DNA from: Pseudobdellovibrionaceae bacterium
GTDB taxonomy: Bacteria > Bdellovibrionota > Bdellovibrionia > Bdellovibrionales > Bdellovibrionaceae
Direction of reading: 5' to 3'
DNA: 64,000 nt
Assembly (NCBI GenBank): GCA_021731025.1
Contig: JAKFYD010000003.1
Location: 30,138 to 94,137 of the forward strand
The position numbers were made by a program, and so were the translations under genes. The first letter of the stretch is position 1. Each line of letters begins with the position of its first letter. The notes below the pieces were generated by a model. It ran no database searches, was not told the origin of the DNA, and saw only the letters and a list, made by a program, of their open reading frames with translations. Shown piece by piece: positions 54,737 to 63,309 of this stretch.

Positions 54737-56032
54737 CTAAAGCTTCGTATCGCCAGGACGGCGATCTGAAGTTAATCGTCCAAAGTGAATAAAGCCATCG
54801 TACATTTCCCCGAGTGGCTTTTCCTCAGTCGCAAACTCTTTCGCTGTTATCTTATCGATCATTGTTTTCAGAGGATTCGTTTGGCACTCGCTGCTTGGCT
54901 GAACCGCTGAAATGAAAAGGGGATGCGACGGAGTCTCTGAAAGCGCTTTCACGATAGGCGTGGGCATTCCCGATTTCCAAGTGAAATCTTTCGGCGGAAA
55001 AGTTGACCAATTAGTAGCGGAAACACTGCCTGCGCCAAAGGCAGGCGCCAGGGTAAAAACTTGTCCTCGAGTCAGAGGGAAATCATTCTCTAACATTCCT
55101 GATATTGTTTTCAAACCGCGAATCGTTCGCGGCAGCTTGTTGGTGTGAAAGGCACCCACATGCATATACAAACGGTCTTCGGGCTTTGTCATTAATGCTC
55201 GAACATTGGCATAAGTGAGTTCTTCGCGGCGGCGGACCCATTCAGCGTCGAGACCTCGGACCAACATCGATTTCGTTGATACCCAAATTGCTGAAGTCTG
55301 TGCCAGCAATCGATCGCACTGAGTCTGAATCAGATCCGCACACAATTGAGCTTTCTGGGCGTGAACTTGATTGTAAAAGTCATCCGCCTTTTTACCGTCT
55401 TCGGGTGTTGCCGAGGTCGCCGTTGTTGGCGGAGGCAAAATCCCCAAAAGAAAAGCCGAATGAGCCGGCGTCATCTGCGCTGCTAAGCTTTTAATTTCCT
55501 TCAACGCAGGTTCAGTGCGAAAGGGATTGTCGGTGGGATGAATGCGCAAGCGAAACCCCTGAAGAGTCAGCTGTCTTGCCATTCGAGGTAAAATCACCCA
55601 AAAAGAGTTTTGCGGAATTTCGCCAATTCGAAATTCCATGTAAAATTTGGCAGGATCACCTTCCCCCGTATCGACATAATGCTGCATTTCTTTCGCGTAA
55701 TCCATCGGTGCTTCCAGAGCGATGACATTGATTCGTTGACTCTTCACCAGGGATTCGAGCAATCGAGCACTGACAATTCCGAACTCGTTACTGCCGTGGG
55801 CTTCGCCAAACATAAAAACTTTATGAGAACCAAAAGCTTCGATCAAAGGTTGAAAGTTCCAATTCATTTCTTTGTCGCCAGAGCGCAAAGCTAAAGCTAC
55901 ATCTTGAATGAAGTTTGAAATCTCATGAGATTCTGTTGGTGCCTCTCGAAGCGAGGTGCACTCTGCAGAGAAAGCAAAGCTGCCATGAGTAAACAGAAGG
56001 CTGAATATTGTCGCAAAAAGAGTCTGGATCAT
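54737..56032 (-). CDS. Exported erythromycin-esterase-like protein
   Basis: The ATG at 56032, after GGGGA, gives 431 residues; a TTG at 56047 is less likely. A signal peptide (about 1-21) precedes a domain of the erythromycin esterase/ChaN/TraB type: VFMFGEAHGSNEFGIV, VIALEAPMDYA and, further on, LYMHVGAFHTNKL, which hold the conserved Glu/His residues. EreA-type enzymes open macrolide rings, but most members of this fold in environmental bacteria have other or unknown substrates, so I would not call it a resistance gene. Confidence 0.72.
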   Translation of the reverse strand: MIQTLFATIFSLLFTHGSFAFSAECTSLREAPTESHEISNFIQDVALALRSGDKEMNWNFQPLIEAFGSHKVFMFGEAHGSNEFGIVSARLLESLVKSQRINVIALEAPMDYAKEMQHYVDTGEGDPAKFYMEFRIGEIPQNSFWVILPRMARQLTLQGFRLRIHPTDNPFRTEPALKEIKSLAAQMTPAHSAFLLGILPPPTTATSATPEDGKKADDFYNQVHAQKAQLCADLIQTQCDRLLAQTSAIWVSTKSMLVRGLDAEWVRRREELTYANVRALMTKPEDRLYMHVGAFHTNKLPRTIRGLKTISGMLENDFPLTRGQVFTLAPAFGAGSVSATNWSTFPPKDFTWKSGMPTPIVKALSETPSHPLFISAVQPSSECQTNPLKTMIDKITAKEFATEEKPLGEMYDGFIHFGRLTSDRRPGDTKL

Positions 56033-56225
56033 TTTGAAGTCCCCCAAAAAAAATTCGTAGAGCAGAGGAGGCTGTTGGTCAATTTAAAATTTATCTTTCA
56101 TTACTGATCAATTTCAATCTTGCCGAGAGTAAATCGGGGCATTTTGCTCCAGTTTTTTTTATTTTCGAGAGACTTTCTAAACCTCTTGGCTGGGCTCCTT
56201 TTCTCAAGTAATTCCTAATAAGAAT

Positions 56226-56849
56226 ATGCCTGAACCTGGAAATACTCCCAATCACTTTCTCATTTGTAATGTCTGCTCTTTTTCAATTCCTGTTAGGGAA
56301 GAAAAGCCTGCCGTTGTCTGTTGCGATCGCTGCGGGCACAAGAATGAACTTATTGTCTCGTCCTCTTCAGCTTTGACCCTCTCATTTACCCTCACCGCAA
56401 TGATCTTCTATGTGCCAGCGAACATATTTCCTTTTATGACCATCGAAATGTACGGGCGCACGAACAGCTCAACCGTGTGGCAGGGGATTGTGTCGTTAGC
56501 CCAAGGAGGCTCTTGGGCTGTGGCCATCGTGATTTTTTTGGCCAGCGTCCTGATTCCTTTGCTAAAAATATTGATTCTTCTCTACCTTTCTCTTTTTGCA
56601 CAAAGGCAAAATAATGCTCGCTTTAATACTCAGCTCTATAAGTTTGTCGAGGCTATAGGCCGCTGGTCGATGCTAGATATTTTTCTTCTCGCCGTTCTTG
56701 TTGCCATCATGAAGCTCGGCAAGTGGACCCACGTGGAAGCCGAGTTTGGTTCGCTGATGTTTTTGTTTGTGGTGATATTCACCATGATGGCTTCCGCTTA
56801 TTTCGATCCCCAAATTTTATGGAGTAAAAAGAATGAAACCACTGATTGA
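56226..56849 (+). CDS. PqiA-like inner-membrane protein (single-domain)
   Basis: A 207-residue inner-membrane protein. An N-terminal Cys-rich knuckle (CNVCSF and CCDRCGHK) is followed by four membrane helices (about 48-70, 92-118, 133-155 and 166-185). This is one half of the duplicated E. coli PqiA. PqiA, with the MCE protein PqiB, takes part in lipid transport across the periplasm. It overlaps the MCE gene by 17 bases. A full pqiABC operon is not present: no PqiC lipoprotein follows. Confidence 0.85.
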   Translation: MPEPGNTPNHFLICNVCSFSIPVREEKPAVVCCDRCGHKNELIVSSSSALTLSFTLTAMIFYVPANIFPFMTIEMYGRTNSSTVWQGIVSLAQGGSWAVAIVIFLASVLIPLLKILILLYLSLFAQRQNNARFNTQLYKFVEAIGRWSMLDIFLLAVLVAIMKLGKWTHVEAEFGSLMFLFVVIFTMMASAYFDPQILWSKKNETTD

Positions 56850-57687
56850 AAGAAAAATTTCGATGCTGCGTTCGCATTGGTACATTTGGTTATTCCCGGT
56901 CATTGCTTTGATCATTACATTAGGCATGGTCAGAAAATACTTTGAAGAACAAGGACCCGAAATTTCAATTTCTTTTCCCGAAGCGGCAAATATTGAGCCT
57001 CAGAAAACTCAGGTGCGATTCCGTGGTGTTTCCATTGGAACGGTAAAGGAAGTGAAAATTTCGGAAGATACTAAAAATGTGAACGTGCGAGTTCTTCTTA
57101 AAAAAGAAGCCTCTCAGTTTGCGGTTAAAGGTTCAAAATTTTGGATTGTCTCACCCAAGCTCAACATCCAAGGGGTGAGTGGCCTCGAAACAATTTTTCA
57201 AGGGGTCTACATAGGAGCTCAGCCCGGTGAACCGACGGCAGAGTACGATGAAGAATTTAAGGGTCAAATGACTTTAGAGGTCACGGACCCTATGGAGAAT
57301 ACTTCGACTTATCAGCTCGAGACAAATAACGCTGAATCCATCAATCCCAATGATCCCGTCAGCTTTCGGGGTTTAAATATTGGCTCGGTCACCAGCGTGG
57401 CGCTTTCCAAAACGGCACAGACGGTGGTCATTAATATCAACGTGCAAAATAAATATGCTCGCTTGATTCGAGTGAATACGGGCTTTTGGAGAAAAGTGGG
57501 AATCCAAGCTAAATTGGGACTCTTCGGTTCAGAAGTTAAAGTGAATTCTTTAGATTCAATCATGCAGGGAGGTGTCGAATTATTTACTCCCGAGCCCGCA
57601 GGGGAAATGGCCAAAGCCAATCATAAATTTGTTCTTTTGCCTTCTCCGCCAAAAAATTATGAAAAATGGAATCCTGTGCTGAATTAA
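56833..57687 (+). CDS. MCE-domain protein, PqiB-like (two MCE domains)
   Basis: A 284-residue protein anchored by one N-terminal helix (about 15-35) with two MCE domains (about 42-135, from ISISFPEAANIEPQKTQVRFRGVSIG, and about 160-260, from NDPVSFRGLNIGSV). PqiB of E. coli has three MCE domains and a long coiled coil; those are absent here, so the complex would be shorter and may not reach the outer membrane alone. It is translationally coupled to the PqiA-like gene. Confidence 0.87.
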   Translation: MKPLIERKISMLRSHWYIWLFPVIALIITLGMVRKYFEEQGPEISISFPEAANIEPQKTQVRFRGVSIGTVKEVKISEDTKNVNVRVLLKKEASQFAVKGSKFWIVSPKLNIQGVSGLETIFQGVYIGAQPGEPTAEYDEEFKGQMTLEVTDPMENTSTYQLETNNAESINPNDPVSFRGLNIGSVTSVALSKTAQTVVININVQNKYARLIRVNTGFWRKVGIQAKLGLFGSEVKVNSLDSIMQGGVELFTPEPAGEMAKANHKFVLLPSPPKNYEKWNPVLN

Positions 57688-57764
57688 AGCGTTAAGTTGT
57701 TGATTCTGATTTTATTTGAAAAATAATTTTGGGCTTTTTTTTAAGCTCATTTACACTGTAATTT

Positions 57765-58757
57765 ATGCTTATTAAAACAACAGCAGGCCTTTATTGTTCG
57801 CGTGGAAATTTCTACATTGATCCCAGTCGTGGGGTTGAGCATGCAGTCATTACTCATTCTCATGCGGACCATGCCCGACGTGGAAGTAAAAAATATTACT
57901 GTGTTCAATCGGGCGTAGGGCTTCTGCGTGAACGTATCGGAAAAAATATTTCCGTTGAAAGCCATAATTATGGCGAAAAATTCTTTCTCAATGGAGTTGA
58001 GCTTTCTTTTCATCCCGCAGGCCATATTTTAGGTTCGTCGCAGATTCGAATGCAGTTTGAAAACGAGACCTGGCTAGCTTCGGGCGATTATAAGCGTGAA
58101 CCCGATCCCACCTGCGAGCCTTTTGAAGTCGTTTCTTGTGATGTTTTTGTCACGGAGGCCACCTTTGGGACGCCCAGCTTTGCTTGGCCCAAAGGTAAAG
58201 ATTTAGGAAAAGAAATTTTCCAGTGGTGGCAAGACAATGCCGAGCAAGGTTTCAACAGTGTTTTGTTTGCTTACTCTTTAGGGAAAGCCCAACGTGTTTT
58301 AGGAGTTCTACAGCCTTATGCTAAAAAGCCTATTTTTTGTCATCCGGCGGCTACGGGATTAAATCAATGTTATCGGGAGCAGGGGATTCTTTTAGCCGAA
58401 ACTCAATGTCTTAGTGAAGTGCAAACAATAGATCCTTTAAAGAGAGAATTATTTTTAGTTCCCCAATCTTTTCTGCAAAGCCCACAGGCGCCTCTTCTGG
58501 GCGAAAAATTTAAAACGGCCTTTGCGTCGGGTTGGACCGCCCAAAGCACTTACGGAATTGATAAAGGTTTTGTGATGTCGGATCATGCCGACTGGAATGA
58601 TCTTGTACGAACGGTGAAAGATACGGGTGCACGACGTGTCTACGTTCAACATCGGGGCAAGGGCGCGCTGGTGCGCCATTTGAAATCGCTGGGCATTGCC
58701 GCTTTTCCGGAAGAGGATTTAATTCCAAAAAATCCTGACCAAATGTCTTTTTTTTGA
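57765..58757 (+). CDS. Ligase-associated-type DNA exonuclease (metallo-beta-lactamase/beta-CASP)
   Basis: A 330-residue nuclease of the metallo-beta-lactamase fold. The zinc-binding HSHADHARRG (H31, H33, D35, H36) is intact, with FHPAGHILGSSQI, TWLASGDYKREPDPTCEPFE and MSDHADWNDL supplying further ligands. Length and motifs fit the ligase-associated DNA exonuclease family, usually encoded with ATP-dependent DNA ligase and an Lhr-like helicase. Here the partner is a different helicase, 6 bases downstream. Likely role: DNA end processing in repair. Confidence 0.88.
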   Translation: MLIKTTAGLYCSRGNFYIDPSRGVEHAVITHSHADHARRGSKKYYCVQSGVGLLRERIGKNISVESHNYGEKFFLNGVELSFHPAGHILGSSQIRMQFENETWLASGDYKREPDPTCEPFEVVSCDVFVTEATFGTPSFAWPKGKDLGKEIFQWWQDNAEQGFNSVLFAYSLGKAQRVLGVLQPYAKKPIFCHPAATGLNQCYREQGILLAETQCLSEVQTIDPLKRELFLVPQSFLQSPQAPLLGEKFKTAFASGWTAQSTYGIDKGFVMSDHADWNDLVRTVKDTGARRVYVQHRGKGALVRHLKSLGIAAFPEEDLIPKNPDQMSFF

Positions 58758-58763
58758 GGGCCA

Positions 58764-61145
58764 ATGAAAAAGTTTCCTTTATCCATCACTTCATTTTCTT
58801 TACCGAGTCCCCGCCAGGGAAGCATCGATGTTTTTTCGGGCTTTGGGCGTGGAGCTTTGGATGGAATTGAAATTCATCAGCGTCTGCAAGCGCGACGATT
58901 ATTGGATTTCCCTGAATATAAACCCGAGATGTGGATGTCCCGCTGTTTTGAAAAAGGTGGCTACAGCTTTGATATCGGGGGGCGAGCCGATGGGCTTTTT
59001 CCCGGGTCCTCGCCCAAAATTGAAGAGATTAAATCGAGCTTTAACATTATAGAGCTCGAAAAAAAACTGCGGGAATCAGAATACAACCATCCTTACTGTT
59101 TACAGTTAAAAACCTATGGTTATTTTTACTGGCTGAATTATGGAGTCATCCCCGAATTAAATTTAGTTTTGGTATCGTCGCGGGATGAAGATGAAATGAT
59201 CGAGATTCCATTGACATTAAACACTCAATCCTACGAAGAGTGGTTAGAGCTTCGGCTGAGCGAGTTGGTGCAGGAAGCTCAATGGGTTGAAAAACTCATT
59301 AAACGTCGAAAAAAATCTTCGAAGAATTTAAAATTTCCTTTTGAAAATGCTCGACCTGGTCAAAGCGAATTGATCAACTCGATCGAAGAAGGACTTGGTG
59401 AAAATCGACCCTTGCTCGTCCAAGCGCCGACAGGTTTGGGTAAAACTATGGGCGTTCTTTATCCCAGCTTAAAAGAAGCTTTGGCTCGGGGGCAGAAGGT
59501 GGTTTACGTCACTCCGAAAAACAGCCAGCACAGTGTGGCCGAAAATGCAGTTGAGCATTTGCAAGAAACGGGAGCTCAGATACGATCACTGACCCTCACT
59601 GCAAAAAGTAAAATGTGCATGAAAAGCGAACCTCTTTGTAATCCAGAGTATTGTGAATACGCCAAAAATTATTACACAAAGGTTGCCGAAAATAAATTGG
59701 TGGAAGTGCTGTCAAAGAAAAGAAATCTTCAAGCAAGGACATTTAAGAAACTCGGTGAGCAGTATCAGGTCTGTCCCTTCGAGCTTCAGATGGAAGCCAC
59801 TCAGTCGGTTGATGCTGTCATTTGCGATTACAATTATGTTTTTTCACCCAATGCAAGCTCGGCACGACTTGCAGGGGGTGTTTTTCAACCGAAAAGTAAA
59901 CCTAATTTAATCATTGATGAAGCCCACAATCTGCCCAGCCGAGCGAGAGATTATTTTTCGCCCCAGCTGTCCATAAGTGTTATTGAAGACTTACAAAGAA
60001 ATTTAAACAACTTCCCCAAAAATTTTATTTCAGAATTTCGCGAGCTTTTGGAAGAAGCTCTTCTTTTAATTAAGAACTGCGGGGAAGCCGTACGTGAACC
60101 TTGTAAAATCAATTTAGAGATGGAAGCTTTTTTTGAATACGATCAAAAAATTAAAAATTTTCTCTCTCGCTATTTGAAATCTCCGATAGAAATTTTGTCC
60201 GGAGACCCAGTGATGAAATTTTCATTTTACTGGGGTGATTTTGTGGCGAGCCTTGAAACGGTAGCATTAAATCCTTCCGAATTTTTCATTACCTTTCATC
60301 CCTCTCCGGCGACCCTGAAGATCACTTGCTGTGATGCTTCGGTGCTCATTGCCGATCGCTATGAAGATTATTCTCAGGTGGTGGCTTTTTCCGCGACACT
60401 GAAGCCATTTAATTATTATCAAAAGATGATGGGCCTTAGCGATAAAAATGTAAAATTGCAGGAGTTCAATTCTCCGTTTCCGAAATCGAATCGGAAATTG
60501 CTGTTTATTCCCCAGATTTCTTCAAAGTATTCTCAACGCGAGAAAAATTATCCCCGCATTGCCGAAACCATACAGAAAATTATCGCTTTGAAGCCGGGTA
60601 ACTATTTTGCTTTTTTTCCAAGCTTCGACTTTATGGAAAAAGTCTTGCGTGTTTTCCAACCACCTGCGGGATTTGGAATTCTTAAACAAGAACGTTCAAT
60701 GAGAAAAAATCAAGTCGATGCCATTTTGGAAAAGTTAGCTGAAAACAATTCGCCTCAAATGGTTTTTGCAGTTCAAGGAGGGATTTTTTCAGAAGGCATC
60801 GATTACCCAGGAAAAATGGCCATTGGTGCCTTTGTGATTGGTCCACCTTTGCCGGTATTTAATTTAGAAAACGAAAAACTTCGCGAATATTTCGAAGAAA
60901 ATTATTCGGCGGGCTTTGATTACACCTACACCTATCCCGCCATGGCCAAATCCATTCAAGCTGCGGGACGTGTGATTCGCTCGGAAACAGACCAGGGCCT
61001 GATTGTATTTATGGACGATCGTTTTTTAAATCCATCTTTTGCCCAGTCGATGCCCACGGACTGGTTCGAGGAAAGCCCTCATGAATTGACGTCCCAAAAT
61101 ATTTTAGCCGAAGTGGCGCAATTTTGGGACGAGTCTCATCTTTAA
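58764..61145 (+). CDS. PD-(D/E)XK nuclease fused to an Fe-S XPD/DinG-like helicase
   Basis: A 793-residue protein. Residues about 25-125 match a PD-(D/E)XK nuclease (H38, D76 in GGRADG, E87/E88 and K90 in KIEEIKSS, Q114). The helicase part starts near 195 (ENARPGQSELI), with Walker A APTGLGKT (221-228), four cysteines at 285, 292, 297 and 337 as in the XPD/DinG Fe-S cluster, DEAH at 385-388, and late motifs GGIFSEGIDYPG and AAGRVIRSETDQG. It should unwind 5'-3' and cut DNA. Co-transcribed with the MBL exonuclease. Confidence 0.88.
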   Translation: MKKFPLSITSFSLPSPRQGSIDVFSGFGRGALDGIEIHQRLQARRLLDFPEYKPEMWMSRCFEKGGYSFDIGGRADGLFPGSSPKIEEIKSSFNIIELEKKLRESEYNHPYCLQLKTYGYFYWLNYGVIPELNLVLVSSRDEDEMIEIPLTLNTQSYEEWLELRLSELVQEAQWVEKLIKRRKKSSKNLKFPFENARPGQSELINSIEEGLGENRPLLVQAPTGLGKTMGVLYPSLKEALARGQKVVYVTPKNSQHSVAENAVEHLQETGAQIRSLTLTAKSKMCMKSEPLCNPEYCEYAKNYYTKVAENKLVEVLSKKRNLQARTFKKLGEQYQVCPFELQMEATQSVDAVICDYNYVFSPNASSARLAGGVFQPKSKPNLIIDEAHNLPSRARDYFSPQLSISVIEDLQRNLNNFPKNFISEFRELLEEALLLIKNCGEAVREPCKINLEMEAFFEYDQKIKNFLSRYLKSPIEILSGDPVMKFSFYWGDFVASLETVALNPSEFFITFHPSPATLKITCCDASVLIADRYEDYSQVVAFSATLKPFNYYQKMMGLSDKNVKLQEFNSPFPKSNRKLLFIPQISSKYSQREKNYPRIAETIQKIIALKPGNYFAFFPSFDFMEKVLRVFQPPAGFGILKQERSMRKNQVDAILEKLAENNSPQMVFAVQGGIFSEGIDYPGKMAIGAFVIGPPLPVFNLENEKLREYFEENYSAGFDYTYTYPAMAKSIQAAGRVIRSETDQGLIVFMDDRFLNPSFAQSMPTDWFEESPHELTSQNILAEVAQFWDESHL

Positions 61146-61149
61146 TTTT

Positions 61150-62031
61150 TTACAATCGTTGGCTGACTTCCTGAAGATATTTTTTAAATTCCGCACCAAA
61201 CTCTGAATTTTTGAGAGCAATTTCGACATTGGCTTTCAGATATCCTAATTTATCTCCAGCATCGTAGCGGGTTCCACTGAAGGAACTCGCCCACATCGGG
61301 GAATTCTGCGCGAGCAGATTCATGCTGTCAGTGAGTTGAATTTCTTTATTCACTGTGGGTCGCGCTTCTTTCAGAAGGGATAAAAGGCTATTTTCAAAAA
61401 CATAACGTCCGGTCAGGGCCCAGCGGCTTTTTATTTCTTCGGGTTTAGGTTTTTCGATAAGACTGCGAACCCGGTAGCAGTTGTCTGCAGAGTCTTCAAC
61501 ATCAGCGATCCCGTATCGAGAAACATCTTTGTCTTCGACTTCCATGACGGAAACAACGCTGTGACCCTTTTCTTCGAAGGTTCGACAAAGTTGTGAAGTT
61601 AAACTGCCAGTTTTTCCATCATCGGTGGTGATTTCATCACCCAAGAGAACGGCAAAGGGATCATCGCCAATCACCGGCGCTCCACAGAGCACCGCATGGC
61701 CTAAACCCAAAGCATGCTTTTGACGAATACTGATAATGTTCGCCTTGTCCCTGACTTTGATTAAACGCTCGAGCATATGGGTGTGGCCTTCTTTAGCCAA
61801 TTTATCTTCAAGCTCATAAGAAGAATCAAAGAAATCCTCGATCGCGTATTTGCCACGGCCAGCGATCAAAATAATGTCTTCGATGCCCGCTTGAATGGCT
61901 TCCTCAACGACGTACAAAATGATCGGTGCGTCCACGATGGTGAGCATTTCTTTGGGCACCGTTTTGGTGGCTGGTAAAAATCGGGTTCCAAGACCCGCAG
62001 CAGGGATGAGAGCTTTTTTAATTTTTGTCAT
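61150..62031 (-). CDS. galU: UTP-glucose-1-phosphate uridylyltransferase
   Basis: The enzyme makes UDP-glucose from glucose-1-phosphate and UTP for LPS and other glycans. The ATG at 62031 (GAGGAAC before it) gives 293 residues with the nucleotidyltransferase start KALIPAAGLGTRFLPATKTVPKEM. Further signatures are LGHAVLCGAPVIGDDPFAVLLGDE, VEDKDVSRYGIAD and GTRYDAGDKLGYLKA. It converges on the helicase gene, whose stop is 4 bases away. The upstream MscS gene ends 22 bases before it, so the two are probably co-transcribed. Confidence 0.95.
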   Translation of the reverse strand: MTKIKKALIPAAGLGTRFLPATKTVPKEMLTIVDAPIILYVVEEAIQAGIEDIILIAGRGKYAIEDFFDSSYELEDKLAKEGHTHMLERLIKVRDKANIISIRQKHALGLGHAVLCGAPVIGDDPFAVLLGDEITTDDGKTGSLTSQLCRTFEEKGHSVVSVMEVEDKDVSRYGIADVEDSADNCYRVRSLIEKPKPEEIKSRWALTGRYVFENSLLSLLKEARPTVNKEIQLTDSMNLLAQNSPMWASSFSGTRYDAGDKLGYLKANVEIALKNSEFGAEFKKYLQEVSQRL

Positions 62032-62053
62032 AGTCGTTCCTCTATGAAATCGT

Positions 62054-63163
62054 TTATTGGTGGCCATCGATGTATTCGTGAGCTTGAGCCGCTTTCGTCA
62101 TTGGCAATGGTGATTTTAAATTAACGGTGTATCTTGGTTCAGAAAGTTCAATGTCATGTTCTTGAAGTCTGCGAAGCAAGTGGAGATAAAAGTTTTCTTG
62201 GACCTCAATATATAAATTATAATTGGGATCGTTGACCCAAAAAACGATTTCAAAGATAAAGGCATATTCGCCAATTTCAGTAAAGCGGCAGTATTCAAGA
62301 CGAGCTTGAGAATGATCCTTGAAAAAATCTTGCACAAGAGTCGTAACAGATTCCAATTTTTTAATTGGTGTTTCGTAGCTTAAACGAATTTTTTGAGTCG
62401 CCCGCCGATCTGACATTCGTTTGTAGTTGCGAATGCGACTTTCAAGTAAATCCTTATTAGAGATCACCAATTGCTCGCCAGTAGCACTTTTAATGCGGGT
62501 TGTTTTTAGGCCGATGTTTTCAACCGTCCCGCTGTAATCACCGATAACGATGTAATCACCAATACTGAAGGGTTTGTCGAAAAGAATTGAAAAAGAGGCG
62601 AATAAATCCCCCAAAATATTTTGTGCAGCTAAAGCAACGGCAACACCACCAATTCCCAAACCCGCAATCAAGGCGCCAATGTTGACGCCCAAGTTGCTGA
62701 GTGCTGCCAGAGCGAGAATCATTATGACGAGGGCCTCTGCTACTGAACTGAGTAAGCCAATGGGGGCTCGAGCTGAAGCATCTTGTTGAGCGATGCGTTT
62801 TAATTTTTCATCACGCCATTCGCGGATAAAAAGTAAAGCCCACAGTGTGACCTGAATGGTGGTGGCAATAACAACTAGAGTTTTAAGAAATGTGGCATAG
62901 TGATCATTGATATTAAAACTCTGGGCAAGAAGATAGAAAACCCACACCCCAATAACTATTTTTTTAGTGCTGTTCAGCAAATCGAAGAGGATGTTATCCC
63001 AGGATAATGCGCTTTTCTGAGTCCAACTTTGAATCTTTCGGCGCATGGGCCTTATAATAAATCCACCAATAAACATCACTACGAATGTCGCTAAAAAAGC
63101 GGCAACGAGTGTTATGATTCCACCATAGCTAAGTTGGTCTATAATATAGTCAAAATTCACCAA
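62054..63163 (-). CDS. MscS-family mechanosensitive channel
   Basis: A 369-residue membrane protein. Four or five hydrophobic segments in the first 190 residues precede the pore helix and MscS signature (ALIAGLGIGGVAVALAAQNILGDLFASFSILFDKPFSIGDYI). A beta domain follows (GTVENIGLKTTRIKSATGEQLVISN) and a C-terminal alpha/beta domain. These channels open under membrane tension and release osmolytes. GTG start, GGAAT upstream. Longer than E. coli MscS (286) by an N-terminal helix pair. Co-transcribed with galU. Confidence 0.92.
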   Translation of the reverse strand: MVNFDYIIDQLSYGGIITLVAAFLATFVVMFIGGFIIRPMRRKIQSWTQKSALSWDNILFDLLNSTKKIVIGVWVFYLLAQSFNINDHYATFLKTLVVIATTIQVTLWALLFIREWRDEKLKRIAQQDASARAPIGLLSSVAEALVIMILALAALSNLGVNIGALIAGLGIGGVAVALAAQNILGDLFASFSILFDKPFSIGDYIVIGDYSGTVENIGLKTTRIKSATGEQLVISNKDLLESRIRNYKRMSDRRATQKIRLSYETPIKKLESVTTLVQDFFKDHSQARLEYCRFTEIGEYAFIFEIVFWVNDPNYNLYIEVQENFYLHLLRRLQEHDIELSEPRYTVNLKSPLPMTKAAQAHEYIDGHQ

Positions 63164-63206
63164 TTATTCCTTTATTTTTAAGAGATTGATTGGCTAAATT
63201 GCAACG

Positions 63207-63235
63207 CCCATACCAGAAATGAGTGGTAGTATGGG
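63207..63235 (-). terminator. Weak hairpin behind the dienoyl-CoA-reductase-like gene
   Basis: CCCATAC (63207-63213) pairs with GTATGGG (63229-63235). It lies about 75 bases beyond the stop of the minus-strand gene ending at 63310. There is no good T-run on that strand, so it is only a possible terminator. Confidence 0.3.
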
Positions 63236-63309
63236 GCATTTTAGTGGCGGCTTTTTGGTATAGCGGGTTTTTTTTGGGCGGGGATTTGGGAAAATTTGAA
63301 CCCTAAGAT

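Noticed and set aside
54737..56032. Macrolide resistance esterase
   Set aside because: Only the general fold motifs fit; exported, in an envelope-gene setting, and too distant from EreA/EreB to claim that substrate.
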